This document shows positions 1 to 6,057 of a stretch of DNA of 8,296 nucleotides, piece after piece. Numbering within the stretch: the first letter of the stretch is position 1; every line of letters begins with the position of its first letter. Location of the stretch: contig DATCXV010000008.1 of NCBI GenBank assembly GCA_036565605.1, positions 1 through 8,296 on the forward strand, in the 5' to 3' direction. The DNA is from UBA6065 sp036565605. Lineage in GTDB: Bacteria > Patescibacteriota > Minisyncoccia > Phycocordibacterales > UBA6065. A program made the translations under genes and the position numbers. The notes beneath the pieces were generated by a model, which was not told the DNA's origin, did no database searches, and saw nothing but the letters and a program-made list of their open reading frames with translations.

Positions 1-768
1 GAGCGCCACCGCCGCCACAATCGATCCTGCTACGATACGAGCGCGCTTATCCGTACGATCAAACAGAGCGATCAAAAGGCACGATACGATGATGCCTCCC
101 AAAAGGCCCAGCATCGATCCGCGCGTCGCCGTGTGATAGAGGACAATCGAATGCAACGCAACGACCGCGCCTAAAGAAATTTTTCCCCACACATTCCGGA
201 CCCGTACCGCCATAATAAGCGTGAAGAAAATGCTGAAGACCAAATAGATCGCCAAATACGTCGCGTTACCAAAGCGACCGTCGACACGAACTCCACCTTG
301 GTTAATGACGAAAACACCTGCAAGCTGCAACAGACAATAAAGTGTCATGACAACACTCGATCCCACCGCAGTGCCCAGCCAGCGATTCCACAATTTTTCG
401 GTCTGCAATACTGACGTCGCGACAATGAAGTAAGCAAAGAGGTGCAGGATGGTGATGTAGCCTTCCATGCGCTCGAAGTTCGACCAAAAACTTTTCCAAG
501 GATCAGCGCCGAATATGTCAGCCAGTCCGGTAGCGGCCACAAATGCGACAAGCGCCCACAATATCCATGATTTCTTGGGTCGAACCGACGCATCTCGCAA
601 AGAAAGAAGCAGCCATGCCGCGAATCCGATCTCGACAACGATACGGAAAAAGAAAGCCTTGCCTGTGATAAAGGGAAAAAAGAGCCCGTTTGCGACTATA
701 AAAGGAGTAAAGAACAGGGCAAAGACCGATGTGATGGCCGTATACCTTAAGAAATTGTTCAATGTCAT
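1..768 (-). CDS. O-antigen ligase/polymerase-like membrane protein (Wzy_C type), partial
   Basis: This frame stays open from an ATG at 768 to the left edge, giving 256 codons. It therefore holds the N-terminal part only, and the C-terminus lies outside the window. The translation starts MTLNNFLRYTAITSVF and is strongly hydrophobic, with about eight or nine membrane segments near residues 9-31, 37-57, 68-87, 104-121, 131-153, 170-189, 197-213 and 216-236, and another beginning at about 244. Recognisable family patterns are FERMEGYITILHLFAYF at 98-114, GRFGNATYLAIYL at 164-176, and TATRGSMLGLLGG at 213-225, which resembles the start of the Wzy_C domain around its conserved arginine. Members of this superfamily act at the outer face of the cytoplasmic membrane. 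They transfer lipid-linked glycans to an acceptor (WaaL, PglL) or polymerise repeats (Wzy), and the visible part cannot tell these apart. The gene is divergent from the exporter genes. No Shine-Dalgarno sequence precedes the ATG; an extended -10 lies just upstream. Confidence 0.85.
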   Translation of the reverse strand, partial: MTLNNFLRYTAITSVFALFFTPFIVANGLFFPFITGKAFFFRIVVEIGFAAWLLLSLRDASVRPKKSWILWALVAFVAATGLADIFGADPWKSFWSNFERMEGYITILHLFAYFIVATSVLQTEKLWNRWLGTAVGSSVVMTLYCLLQLAGVFVINQGGVRVDGRFGNATYLAIYLVFSIFFTLIMAVRVRNVWGKISLGAVVALHSIVLYHTATRGSMLGLLGGIIVSCLLIALFDRTDKRARIVAGSIVAAVAL

Positions 769-774
769 AAAAAG

Positions 775-783
775 ACTATAACA
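775..783 (-). promoter_or_regulatory. Extended -10 promoter for the ligase-like gene
   Basis: On the minus strand the sequence reads TGTTATAGT followed by six bases (CTTTTT) and the ATG at 768. TATAGT matches the TATAAT consensus at five of six positions and is preceded by TGn, the extended -10 motif. I see no convincing -35 at 16-18 bp spacing, which extended -10 promoters do not need. Initiation about seven bases downstream would fall on or next to the start codon, giving a leaderless message. This is a motif-based prediction. Confidence 0.5.
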
Positions 784-811
784 CAATCCGTAACCTTGAT
801 ACGTCGGGATA

Positions 812-820
812 TGTTATAAA
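812..820 (+). promoter_or_regulatory. Extended -10 promoter for the exporter operon
   Basis: TGTTATAAA lies eight bases before the ATG at 829. TATAAA matches the consensus at five of six positions and carries the TGn extension. A TTGATA at 796-801 resembles a -35 but is only 13 bp from the -10, too close for normal spacing. Transcription would begin within a couple of bases of the start codon. Together with the element at 775-783 it makes the 60-bp gap a divergent promoter region. Confidence 0.5.
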
Positions 821-828
821 TAAGCCAC

Positions 829-1647
829 ATGAGCACCATCGTTATACGGCCAAAACGGCGCTTTTCTCTCTCCGACCTTAAAGATCTCGTCCGCTACCGC
901 GAGCTCTTTTATTTCTTTTCGTGGAGGGATCTTAAGGTGCGCTATAAACAGACGGCAATTGGCGTCGCTTGGGCCGTGCTGCAGCCGGTCATATCCATGA
1001 TTGTTTTCTCGGTTTTTTTTGGCCGTTTGGCCGGCGTGCCGTCCGACAACGTTCCTTATCCTATTTTCGTCTTTGCAGGACTCTTGTTCTGGCAGTTTTT
1101 TTCGGATGCTCTAAATGAAACAGCCAACACTCTGGTCTCGAACAAGGCCATCATCACCAAAGTATATTTTCCACGCCTTATCTTGCCGGTCTCATCAGTC
1201 ATCACCAAATTCGTAGACTTTGCCATCGCTGCCGTAGTTTTAATTGCGCTCATGGTCTATTACGGATTCAAGCCGGAATTCGGACATCTTTTCGTCCTTC
1301 CTCTTCTTCTTATCATCGCCTTCATGGCGGCACTTGGTTTGGGACTTTTTCTGGCGGCGCTTAACGTCAAATATCGCGATGTGCGTTACGCTCTTCCTTT
1401 TCTGATCCAGCTTCTCTTGTTCATTACTCCCGTCATATACCCAGCATCAATCGCAGGAAAATATTCGTATCTCTTGGCGCTTAATCCCATGACCGGCGTC
1501 ATCCAATCGGCGCGAGCAGTGCTTTTAGGCACCACGGTGATCAATTGGAACCTGCTCGGTCTTTCTGCTGGCGCTTGCCTGCTTTTGCTTCTTGCTGGGC
1601 TCTGGTATTTCAAACGCATAGAGCGCGTCTTTGCTGACATTATATGA
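829..1647 (+). CDS. wzm: Polysaccharide ABC transporter permease (Wzm-type, ABC-2 family)
   Basis: This 272-residue integral membrane protein has the length and layout of the Wzm/TagG permeases. These form a dimeric channel with two Wzt ATPases and move lipid-linked polysaccharide across the cytoplasmic membrane. An N-terminal cytoplasmic, interface-helix region (about residues 15-45) carries the family pattern around RDLKVRYKQTAIGVAWAVLQP. It is followed by about six membrane segments, near 48-67, 78-97, 122-147, 153-180, 186-203 and 237-258. The pattern ALNVKYRDVRYALPFLIQ at 184-201 and the following ITPVIYP at 205-211 are typical of O-antigen and teichoic acid exporters. The start was chosen as the first ATG after the promoter-like element. 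The stop codon overlaps the start of the ATPase gene in an ATGA at 1644-1647, which suggests translational coupling. A run of eight T at 1013-1020 lies inside the gene but does not interrupt the frame. Confidence 0.93.
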   Translation: MSTIVIRPKRRFSLSDLKDLVRYRELFYFFSWRDLKVRYKQTAIGVAWAVLQPVISMIVFSVFFGRLAGVPSDNVPYPIFVFAGLLFWQFFSDALNETANTLVSNKAIITKVYFPRLILPVSSVITKFVDFAIAAVVLIALMVYYGFKPEFGHLFVLPLLLIIAFMAALGLGLFLAALNVKYRDVRYALPFLIQLLLFITPVIYPASIAGKYSYLLALNPMTGVIQSARAVLLGTTVINWNLLGLSAGACLLLLLAGLWYFKRIERVFADII

Positions 1648-2903
1648 AACCCATCATCGAAGTCCGTGGACTGGGCAAAAAATTCATTATCACCCACAAC
1701 AAGGGTGGCTATGTGGCGCTACGCGACGTCGTCGCGGGTTTTTTCAAAAATCCGTTCAAGGCGCTTACTCGAAAAAAGAAGGACGAGTTCTGGGCTCTAC
1801 GTGATGTATCTTTTTCTGTCGAGCGCGGCGAAGTGATCGGAGTTATCGGTGGCAACGGCGCCGGCAAATCGACGCTTTTGAAAATTCTGTCGCAGATCAC
1901 TCCGCCATCCGAAGGCGAAGTCATCCTGCGCGGACGGGTCGGATCACTTTTGGAAGTTGGCACTGGTTTCCATCCAGAACTCTCCGGTCGCGAAAACATT
2001 TTTTTGAACGGCGCGATCCTGGGCATGAAAAAGCGCGAAATCGAACGTAAATTCGATGAAATTGTAGCTTTCGCCGGCGTCGAACGATTTCTTGATACCC
2101 CGGTCAAGCACTATTCGTCCGGCATGTACGTGCGCCTGGCCTTTTCGGTCGCCGCCCACATGGAACCCGACATTCTATTAGTGGACGAAGTGTTGGCTGT
2201 TGGCGACGCCGAGTTCCAAAAGAAATGTCTCGGAAAAATGGACGAGATCACCCGCAAAAGCGGCCGCACCATTTTCTTTGTGAGCCATAATATGGGCGCG
2301 ATCGCTAATTTGTGCACACGCTGCGTATTTCTTAAAAATGGCCAGGTAAACATGATCGGCAAGACTGACGACGTCATCGAAGCGTACCTGAAAGACGCCG
2401 CCGAAAGATCATCAAACGATATCGCCGCGCGCAAAGATCGCCAAGGCAATGGTGATCTACGTATTACCGACGCATATCTGGTCGACACTGATGGCAACCG
2501 GGTCAACAGTGCGATTTCGGGCAAAAGTATTTCCATTGCCCTTGATTACGAATGCAAGCTCGGCGTATCGCTCAAGGACATCATCATCGGCCTTGGCATC
2601 GCCACACCCGGCGGCGAAGGCGTCACCCTTTTCCATACCGAGATGACCAAAGCGACACTCGGGCCAGTTTCGGGCTCCGGCACATTTATTTGCTCGATCG
2701 ACCGTCTGCCGTTGGTGCCAAAAACCTATATCGCGAATGCTCGTATCACGGCGGACGGCGAGGTAGTCGATTATCTGCAAAACCTCTTTCCGATCGACGT
2801 TCTTGACGGAGACTTCTTCGGCACCGGATCGTCGATACGGCACAGCCTTGTTTATATGCCGCATGCCTGGAGAGATGTTAAGCGCGACAGCCATGCGTCT
2901 TAA
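1644..2903 (+). CDS. wzt: Polysaccharide ABC transporter ATPase with C-terminal Wzt domain
   Basis: The 419-residue protein pairs with the upstream permease and powers glycan export at the inner face of the membrane. The nucleotide-binding domain spans about residues 3-250. It shows Walker A GGNGAGKST at 69-77, the Wzt/TagH segment VGTGFHPELSGRENIFLNG at 105-123, the signature YSSGM at 157-161, Walker B ILLVDE at 177-182 and the switch histidine at 215. An insertion at about 30-50, before the Walker A strand, is normal in this subfamily. Residues about 270-405 look like the Wzt C-terminal beta-sandwich domain, ending with FFGTG at 391-395. In characterised O8/O9a-type systems this domain binds the modified non-reducing end of the chain and gates export. 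The length fits Wzt proteins with such an extension (about 400-430 residues). The gene overlaps the permease by four bases and the following methyltransferase by about 11. Confidence 0.94.
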   Translation: MKPIIEVRGLGKKFIITHNKGGYVALRDVVAGFFKNPFKALTRKKKDEFWALRDVSFSVERGEVIGVIGGNGAGKSTLLKILSQITPPSEGEVILRGRVGSLLEVGTGFHPELSGRENIFLNGAILGMKKREIERKFDEIVAFAGVERFLDTPVKHYSSGMYVRLAFSVAAHMEPDILLVDEVLAVGDAEFQKKCLGKMDEITRKSGRTIFFVSHNMGAIANLCTRCVFLKNGQVNMIGKTDDVIEAYLKDAAERSSNDIAARKDRQGNGDLRITDAYLVDTDGNRVNSAISGKSISIALDYECKLGVSLKDIIIGLGIATPGGEGVTLFHTEMTKATLGPVSGSGTFICSIDRLPLVPKTYIANARITADGEVVDYLQNLFPIDVLDGDFFGTGSSIRHSLVYMPHAWRDVKRDSHAS

Positions 2904-3672
2904 GCATCCCCTCACTCTTGCCTGGGAAAAGGCGATAAAAAGACCTCTCGGCAGGCTCAAAGAGCTCGACGCCGATTATCGCCGCGTCAAACGGCAATTC
3001 AAAGAGTTCAAAGCTTTGGACGGCGCTTCGGGCCGCGGCTTCAGGCTCGATTGGAAAAACCGCTGGCTTATCGCCGGCGAGAACACCAACGTCACACGCT
3101 TCAGCGCTCATTATATCTATCATCCCGCCTGGGCCGCTCGCGTCGTGGCAAAAATCAAGCCGGAGTATCATGTCGATATCTCATCGACTCTCACCTTTTG
3201 CTCCATGCTCTCGGCATTCGTCCCGGTCCGCTTCTATGACTATCGACCGGCCAACATCCATCTGAGCAATCTCTATTCGGGTAAGGCAGATCTCACCGCA
3301 CTACCCTTCGAAAGCGAGAGTATCGAGTCTATTTCGTGCATGCATACAATCGAGCATGTCGGGCTCGGCCGCTACGGCGATCCGATCGATCCTGACGGTG
3401 ACAAGAAAGCCGTCGCCGAGCTCTCGCGCGTAGTAAAGCGCAGCGGCAGCGTCCTCTTCGTGGTTCCGGTCGGCTCGCCGAAGATCGTCTGGAACGCCCA
3501 TCGCATATATTCGTACGTCCAAGTCCGCGAGCTTTTCAAAAATTTCGAGCTTCGTGACTTCTATCTTATCCCCGACAATGCGGCCGAAACCGCGCCCATC
3601 GAGAACGCCACCCAGGCGCAGTGCGACGCACAAGGGTACGGCTGCGGCTGCTTCTGGTTCGTGAAAAGATAA
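2893..3672 (+). CDS. DUF268-type class I SAM-dependent methyltransferase-like protein
   Basis: This protein of 259 residues resembles the DUF268 family, a methyltransferase-fold group often found in glycan clusters. Visible features are a charged, probably helical N-terminus (1-45) and the strand HVDISSTLTFCSMLSAF at 93-109, which takes the place of the SAM-binding motif I. FYDYRP follows at 114-119 as the acidic second-strand region, then ADLTALPF at 132-139, and MHTIEHVGLGRYGDPIDPDG at 150-169, the most characteristic stretch. A cysteine-rich end, YGCGCFWFVKR, covers 249-259. Motif I has DISS rather than a glycine-rich loop, so catalytic activity is not certain. Start choice is uncertain. 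ATG 2893 overlaps the wzt stop by 11 bases and begins a plausible MRLKHPLT; ATG 2875 would add six residues, and in-frame ATGs further upstream lie deeper inside wzt. The acceptor is unknown. Placement directly after wzt suggests modification of the exported glycan. Confidence 0.8.
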   Translation: MRLKHPLTLAWEKAIKRPLGRLKELDADYRRVKRQFKEFKALDGASGRGFRLDWKNRWLIAGENTNVTRFSAHYIYHPAWAARVVAKIKPEYHVDISSTLTFCSMLSAFVPVRFYDYRPANIHLSNLYSGKADLTALPFESESIESISCMHTIEHVGLGRYGDPIDPDGDKKAVAELSRVVKRSGSVLFVVPVGSPKIVWNAHRIYSYVQVRELFKNFELRDFYLIPDNAAETAPIENATQAQCDAQGYGCGCFWFVKR

Positions 3673-3674
3673 AT

Positions 3675-4424
3675 ATGATCATCTCAAAGATACGCGGCGG
3701 GCTTGGAAATCAGATGTTTCAATATGCGGCCGGCAGGGCTAAAGCCGTAGAGACCCGCCAATCGCTGAAACTCGATCTTTCTTGGTACCGCGGTGCCGAT
3801 CGCCTTTTTGAACTGCATTCCTTCTCCATCGACCCCCAAGTGCAGACGATCGGCACATTCCGTACCGCCATTATTCGTTTATTTGGAACAGAATTTTTGG
3901 ACAGCTACTTTGAAGACAAGCGATACGCTCTCTCGATGCACGAACTCCTCAAAAAGGAATTCTCCCTGCGACAGCCAAGCAAAACTTTTACCGACCTGTT
4001 GTCGTCTTTGGGAACGGAATCCGTCGGCATCCATATCCGTCGCGGAGATTTTCTCAAAGCGACTGGAAAGGTAGTGCTCAATCGCGACTATTATGAGCAC
4101 GCTATCGAGCATATAAAAAAAACTTCTTCACCCACTCGCATCCTCGTCTTTTCAGACGACAAAGCTTGGTGCCAGTTGGAATTCGCTTCTATCGGCGGAA
4201 TACGAGCCGATGTGGTACGAGGCATCTCGGATCCCGAAGAGCTGATCCTGCTTTCAAAATGCACTCATATCGTTACAGCGGATAGCACATTCTCATGGTG
4301 GGCCGCGTTTCTAAGCAACGACAAAAGCTCGGTGATCGCGCCAGCTCGCTGGTATCAAGACAAGGCGAAAAATGCCGCCACCTTAGACGCGCTCATTCTG
4401 CCCGGATGGACAGTGCTAGAATAG
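3675..4424 (+). CDS. GT11 family alpha-1,2-fucosyltransferase-like glycosyltransferase
   Basis: The product is predicted to transfer fucose (or a related GDP-sugar residue) in an alpha-1,2 linkage to a growing glycan in the cytoplasm. Family hallmarks are the N-terminal GGLGNQMFQYAAGRA at 8-22, the HIRRGD motif at 120-125 (the conserved HxRRxD nucleotide-binding motif), VFSDD at 158-162, and DSTFSWWAAFLS at 203-214. The first ATG giving this N-terminus is at 3675, two bases after the previous stop. An in-frame ATG at 3621 lies inside the upstream gene and would add an 18-residue extension outside the family pattern. At 249 residues the enzyme is shorter than characterised bacterial relatives (about 285-300), yet all core motifs are present. 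A run of eight A at 4115-4122 forms an in-frame A-AAA-AAA heptamer. No GDP-fucose synthesis genes are in the window, so the donor is inferred from family membership. Confidence 0.9.
   Translation: MIISKIRGGLGNQMFQYAAGRAKAVETRQSLKLDLSWYRGADRLFELHSFSIDPQVQTIGTFRTAIIRLFGTEFLDSYFEDKRYALSMHELLKKEFSLRQPSKTFTDLLSSLGTESVGIHIRRGDFLKATGKVVLNRDYYEHAIEHIKKTSSPTRILVFSDDKAWCQLEFASIGGIRADVVRGISDPEELILLSKCTHIVTADSTFSWWAAFLSNDKSSVIAPARWYQDKAKNAATLDALILPGWTVLE
4414..4422 (+). promoter_or_regulatory. Possible internal extended -10 promoter before the second methyltransferase
   Basis: TGCTAGAAT sits across the last codons of the fucosyltransferase-like gene, 12 bases before the ATG at 4435. TAGAAT matches TATAAT at five of six positions and has the TGn extension. 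Initiation about seven bases downstream would leave a leader of around six nucleotides. It shares the TGCTA core with the elements at 8052-8060 and 8067-8075. It also encodes part of the fucosyltransferase C-terminus (VLE, stop), so chance is possible. Confidence 0.35.
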
Positions 4425-4434
4425 CCTTCACGCC

Positions 4435-5160
4435 ATGAAAACCCTCAAATCCTATGTACTGCGACAGCAATTTGATCCGGGCATCCTAGGGCTTTTCATC
4501 AACCCTTTCTATATAGAGCGCAGAGAACTCATAAAGACCCTGCGGCGCCTCGCCCCTCATATAACTGGTAAAATTCTTGACGTAGGCTGCGGCCACAGGC
4601 CATACAAAGAAGTCTTTTCAGCCGCTTCGAGTTCGGTTGGCATGGAATACGACACGCCGAAAAATCGTGCGCGTTTTAAAGAAATCGACGTGTGGTATTC
4701 GGGCGGCGCCTTCCCTCTCGACGGCACTTCCTTTGATTCGGTCATTATGACCGAGGTCATGGAGCACGTTTTCGAACCAGATCAAATACTTTCAGAAGTC
4801 AACAGAGTCTTGCGACCGGGTGGAATAGTCCTTCTAAGCGCGCCGTTCGCATGGGATGAACATGAGCAGCCTTATGATTACGCCCGCTATTCCTCATTCG
4901 GCTTCAAACACCTCCTTACAAAGCACGGCTTCGAAGTCGTCGAACACATAAAATCTACCGCCGATATTCGCGTCATATTCCAACTGACCGGTTGTTACGT
5001 TCATAAGAAGCTGTCCTGGATCAAGTCCTATTATCCGCGCATACTTTTCTATGTTCTCCTCATCTCTCCGCTCACTATATTAGGTACAGCGCTTTCCTGG
5101 ATATTGCCGAACAGCGCCGATCTCTATATCGAGAATATTTTCATGGCTAGAAAAAGATGA
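4435..5160 (+). CDS. Class I SAM-dependent methyltransferase (Methyltransf_11 type)
   Basis: The 241-residue protein has a standard Rossmann methyltransferase core. Motif I is ILDVGCG at 47-53, the acidic end of strand 2 is EYD at 71-73, VMEHVFEP lies at 108-115, and the strand-4/5 region is LRPGGIVLLSAPF at 126-138. WDEHEQPYDYARYSSFGFKHL at 140-160 follows as the usual H/P/DY/RY segment of glycan-cluster relatives. A hydrophobic stretch at about 203-222 near the C-terminus may touch or span the membrane. The substrate is probably a sugar or lipid-linked glycan, inferred from the neighbourhood only. The gene starts ten bases after the fucosyltransferase stop and ends in an ATGA overlap (5157-5160) with the next gene, so the two are likely translated together. 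No Shine-Dalgarno sequence is visible. Confidence 0.88.
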   Translation: MKTLKSYVLRQQFDPGILGLFINPFYIERRELIKTLRRLAPHITGKILDVGCGHRPYKEVFSAASSSVGMEYDTPKNRARFKEIDVWYSGGAFPLDGTSFDSVIMTEVMEHVFEPDQILSEVNRVLRPGGIVLLSAPFAWDEHEQPYDYARYSSFGFKHLLTKHGFEVVEHIKSTADIRVIFQLTGCYVHKKLSWIKSYYPRILFYVLLISPLTILGTALSWILPNSADLYIENIFMARKR

Positions 5161-6047
5161 ATATTCTATTCCTCATTTTCAACCGACCTGGGCCTACGAG
5201 CCAAGTATTCGAGCGTATACGCGCGGCACGGCCGGAACAGCTTTTCATCGCAGCCGACGGGCCGCGACCGGATAGACCTGACGACGCGCGCCTTTGTGAT
5301 GAGACGCGCAGGATTACAACCGCCATTGACTGGCCATGTGAGGTAAAGACCTTATTCCGGAGCGAGAATCTGGGCTGCAAGAAAGCAGTGAGCTCGGGCA
5401 TCTCGTGGTTCTTTGAACACGTAGAAGAAGGAATCGTCCTAGAAGACGATTGTCTGCCGGACCCCAGCTTCTTTCCATACTGTAGAGAACTTCTCGAGCG
5501 CTACCGTGCCGATGAGCGGGTCATGATGATAAGTGGGTATAATCCCGTCACATCGCATGCGCCAGCGACAGCTTCATATATGTTTTCTTTGTATGGCGCG
5601 ATTTGGGGTTGGGCAAGTTGGCGACGCGCATGGCAGAAATATACGCTCGACCCTGCGGCGTGGTACGACGTCGAAAACCAACGAGTGGTTCGTAATCTCA
5701 TTGGCTCTTCTTGGCAATGGAAGATTAAAAAATGGAGCTATGACCGCGTTTTTTCCGGTCAAAAAGATACGTGGGATTATCAATGGGAGTATATTCGCAT
5801 CCTGAATCATGGGCTCTCAGTTATGCCCTCGATCAACCTGATTGAAAATATCGGATTCGGCGCTGACTCGACGCATACTGCCGGCCGCACGGGCCTGAAA
5901 GTGCCAGCACGATCGATATCCCTACCACTTCAGTGTTCGTCAACAATCACTACGGATCGCTCCTACGACGAAAAATTTATAGAAGCTGTGTTCGGTCGCG
6001 CGACCTTCCTCCAAAGACTTATGCGCATGCTAGGATTTAAACGCTGA
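5157..6047 (+). CDS. GT-A fold glycosyltransferase (HlpA-like nucleotide-diphospho-sugar transferase)
   Basis: This 296-residue protein resembles a widespread family annotated as family 2 or hemolytic protein HlpA-like glycosyltransferases, distantly related in fold to GnT-I. Evidence includes the start MNILFLIFNRPGPTSQVFER, AADGPR at 32-37 (sugar-nucleotide strand), the DXD-equivalent VLEDDCLP at 94-101, WGWASWRRAWQ at 150-160, WDYQWEY at 206-212, and NLIENIGFGADSTHT at 227-241. The last three blocks are the family's most distinctive ones. The protein is probably cytosolic or membrane-associated and adds one sugar to the glycan. Donor and linkage cannot be read from sequence. The start codon overlaps the methyltransferase stop (ATGA), and the start is fixed by the conserved N-terminal strand. 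The next gene begins ten bases after this stop. Confidence 0.87.
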   Translation: MNILFLIFNRPGPTSQVFERIRAARPEQLFIAADGPRPDRPDDARLCDETRRITTAIDWPCEVKTLFRSENLGCKKAVSSGISWFFEHVEEGIVLEDDCLPDPSFFPYCRELLERYRADERVMMISGYNPVTSHAPATASYMFSLYGAIWGWASWRRAWQKYTLDPAAWYDVENQRVVRNLIGSSWQWKIKKWSYDRVFSGQKDTWDYQWEYIRILNHGLSVMPSINLIENIGFGADSTHTAGRTGLKVPARSISLPLQCSSTITTDRSYDEKFIEAVFGRATFLQRLMRMLGFKR

Positions 6048-6051
6048 CAAT
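6046..6051 (+). promoter_or_regulatory. Possible weak -10 element before the GT8-like gene
   Basis: GACAAT, overlapping the preceding TGA stop, lies six bases before ATG 6058. Alone it is a weak match to TATAAT. It merits listing because the 11 bases ACAATCTCATC (6047-6057) reappear exactly on the minus strand at 8046-8056, where they include the -10 of the GT4 gene. An alternative, weaker TGCTAGGAT lies at 6028-6036. Confidence 0.25.
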
Positions 6052-6057
6052 CTCATC

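Noticed and set aside
467..781. Plus-strand open frame of 104 codons opposite the left-edge gene
   Set aside because: It lies antisense to a continuous 256-codon membrane protein with recognisable ligase-family motifs, and its own translation shows no domain or hydrophobic pattern.
796..820. Classical -35/-10 promoter TTGATA/TATAAA
   Set aside because: The spacer is only 13 bp, too short for a standard promoter; the extended -10 alone is the better explanation.
1013..1020. T8 tract in wzm as a phase-variation site
   Set aside because: It simply encodes valine-phenylalanine-phenylalanine in a hydrophobic segment; nearby 7-base T runs also occur, and no alternative frame or second start supports switching.
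2457..2960. Minus-strand open frame of 167 codons within wzt and the following gene
   Set aside because: It is antisense to the Wzt C-terminal domain and the methyltransferase start; its translation has no family features.
1644..6047. Possible TGA = glycine recoding, as in some CPR lineages
   Set aside because: TGA ends three genes here at exactly the expected protein lengths, twice as part of ATGA start/stop overlaps, and no gene contains an internal TGA.
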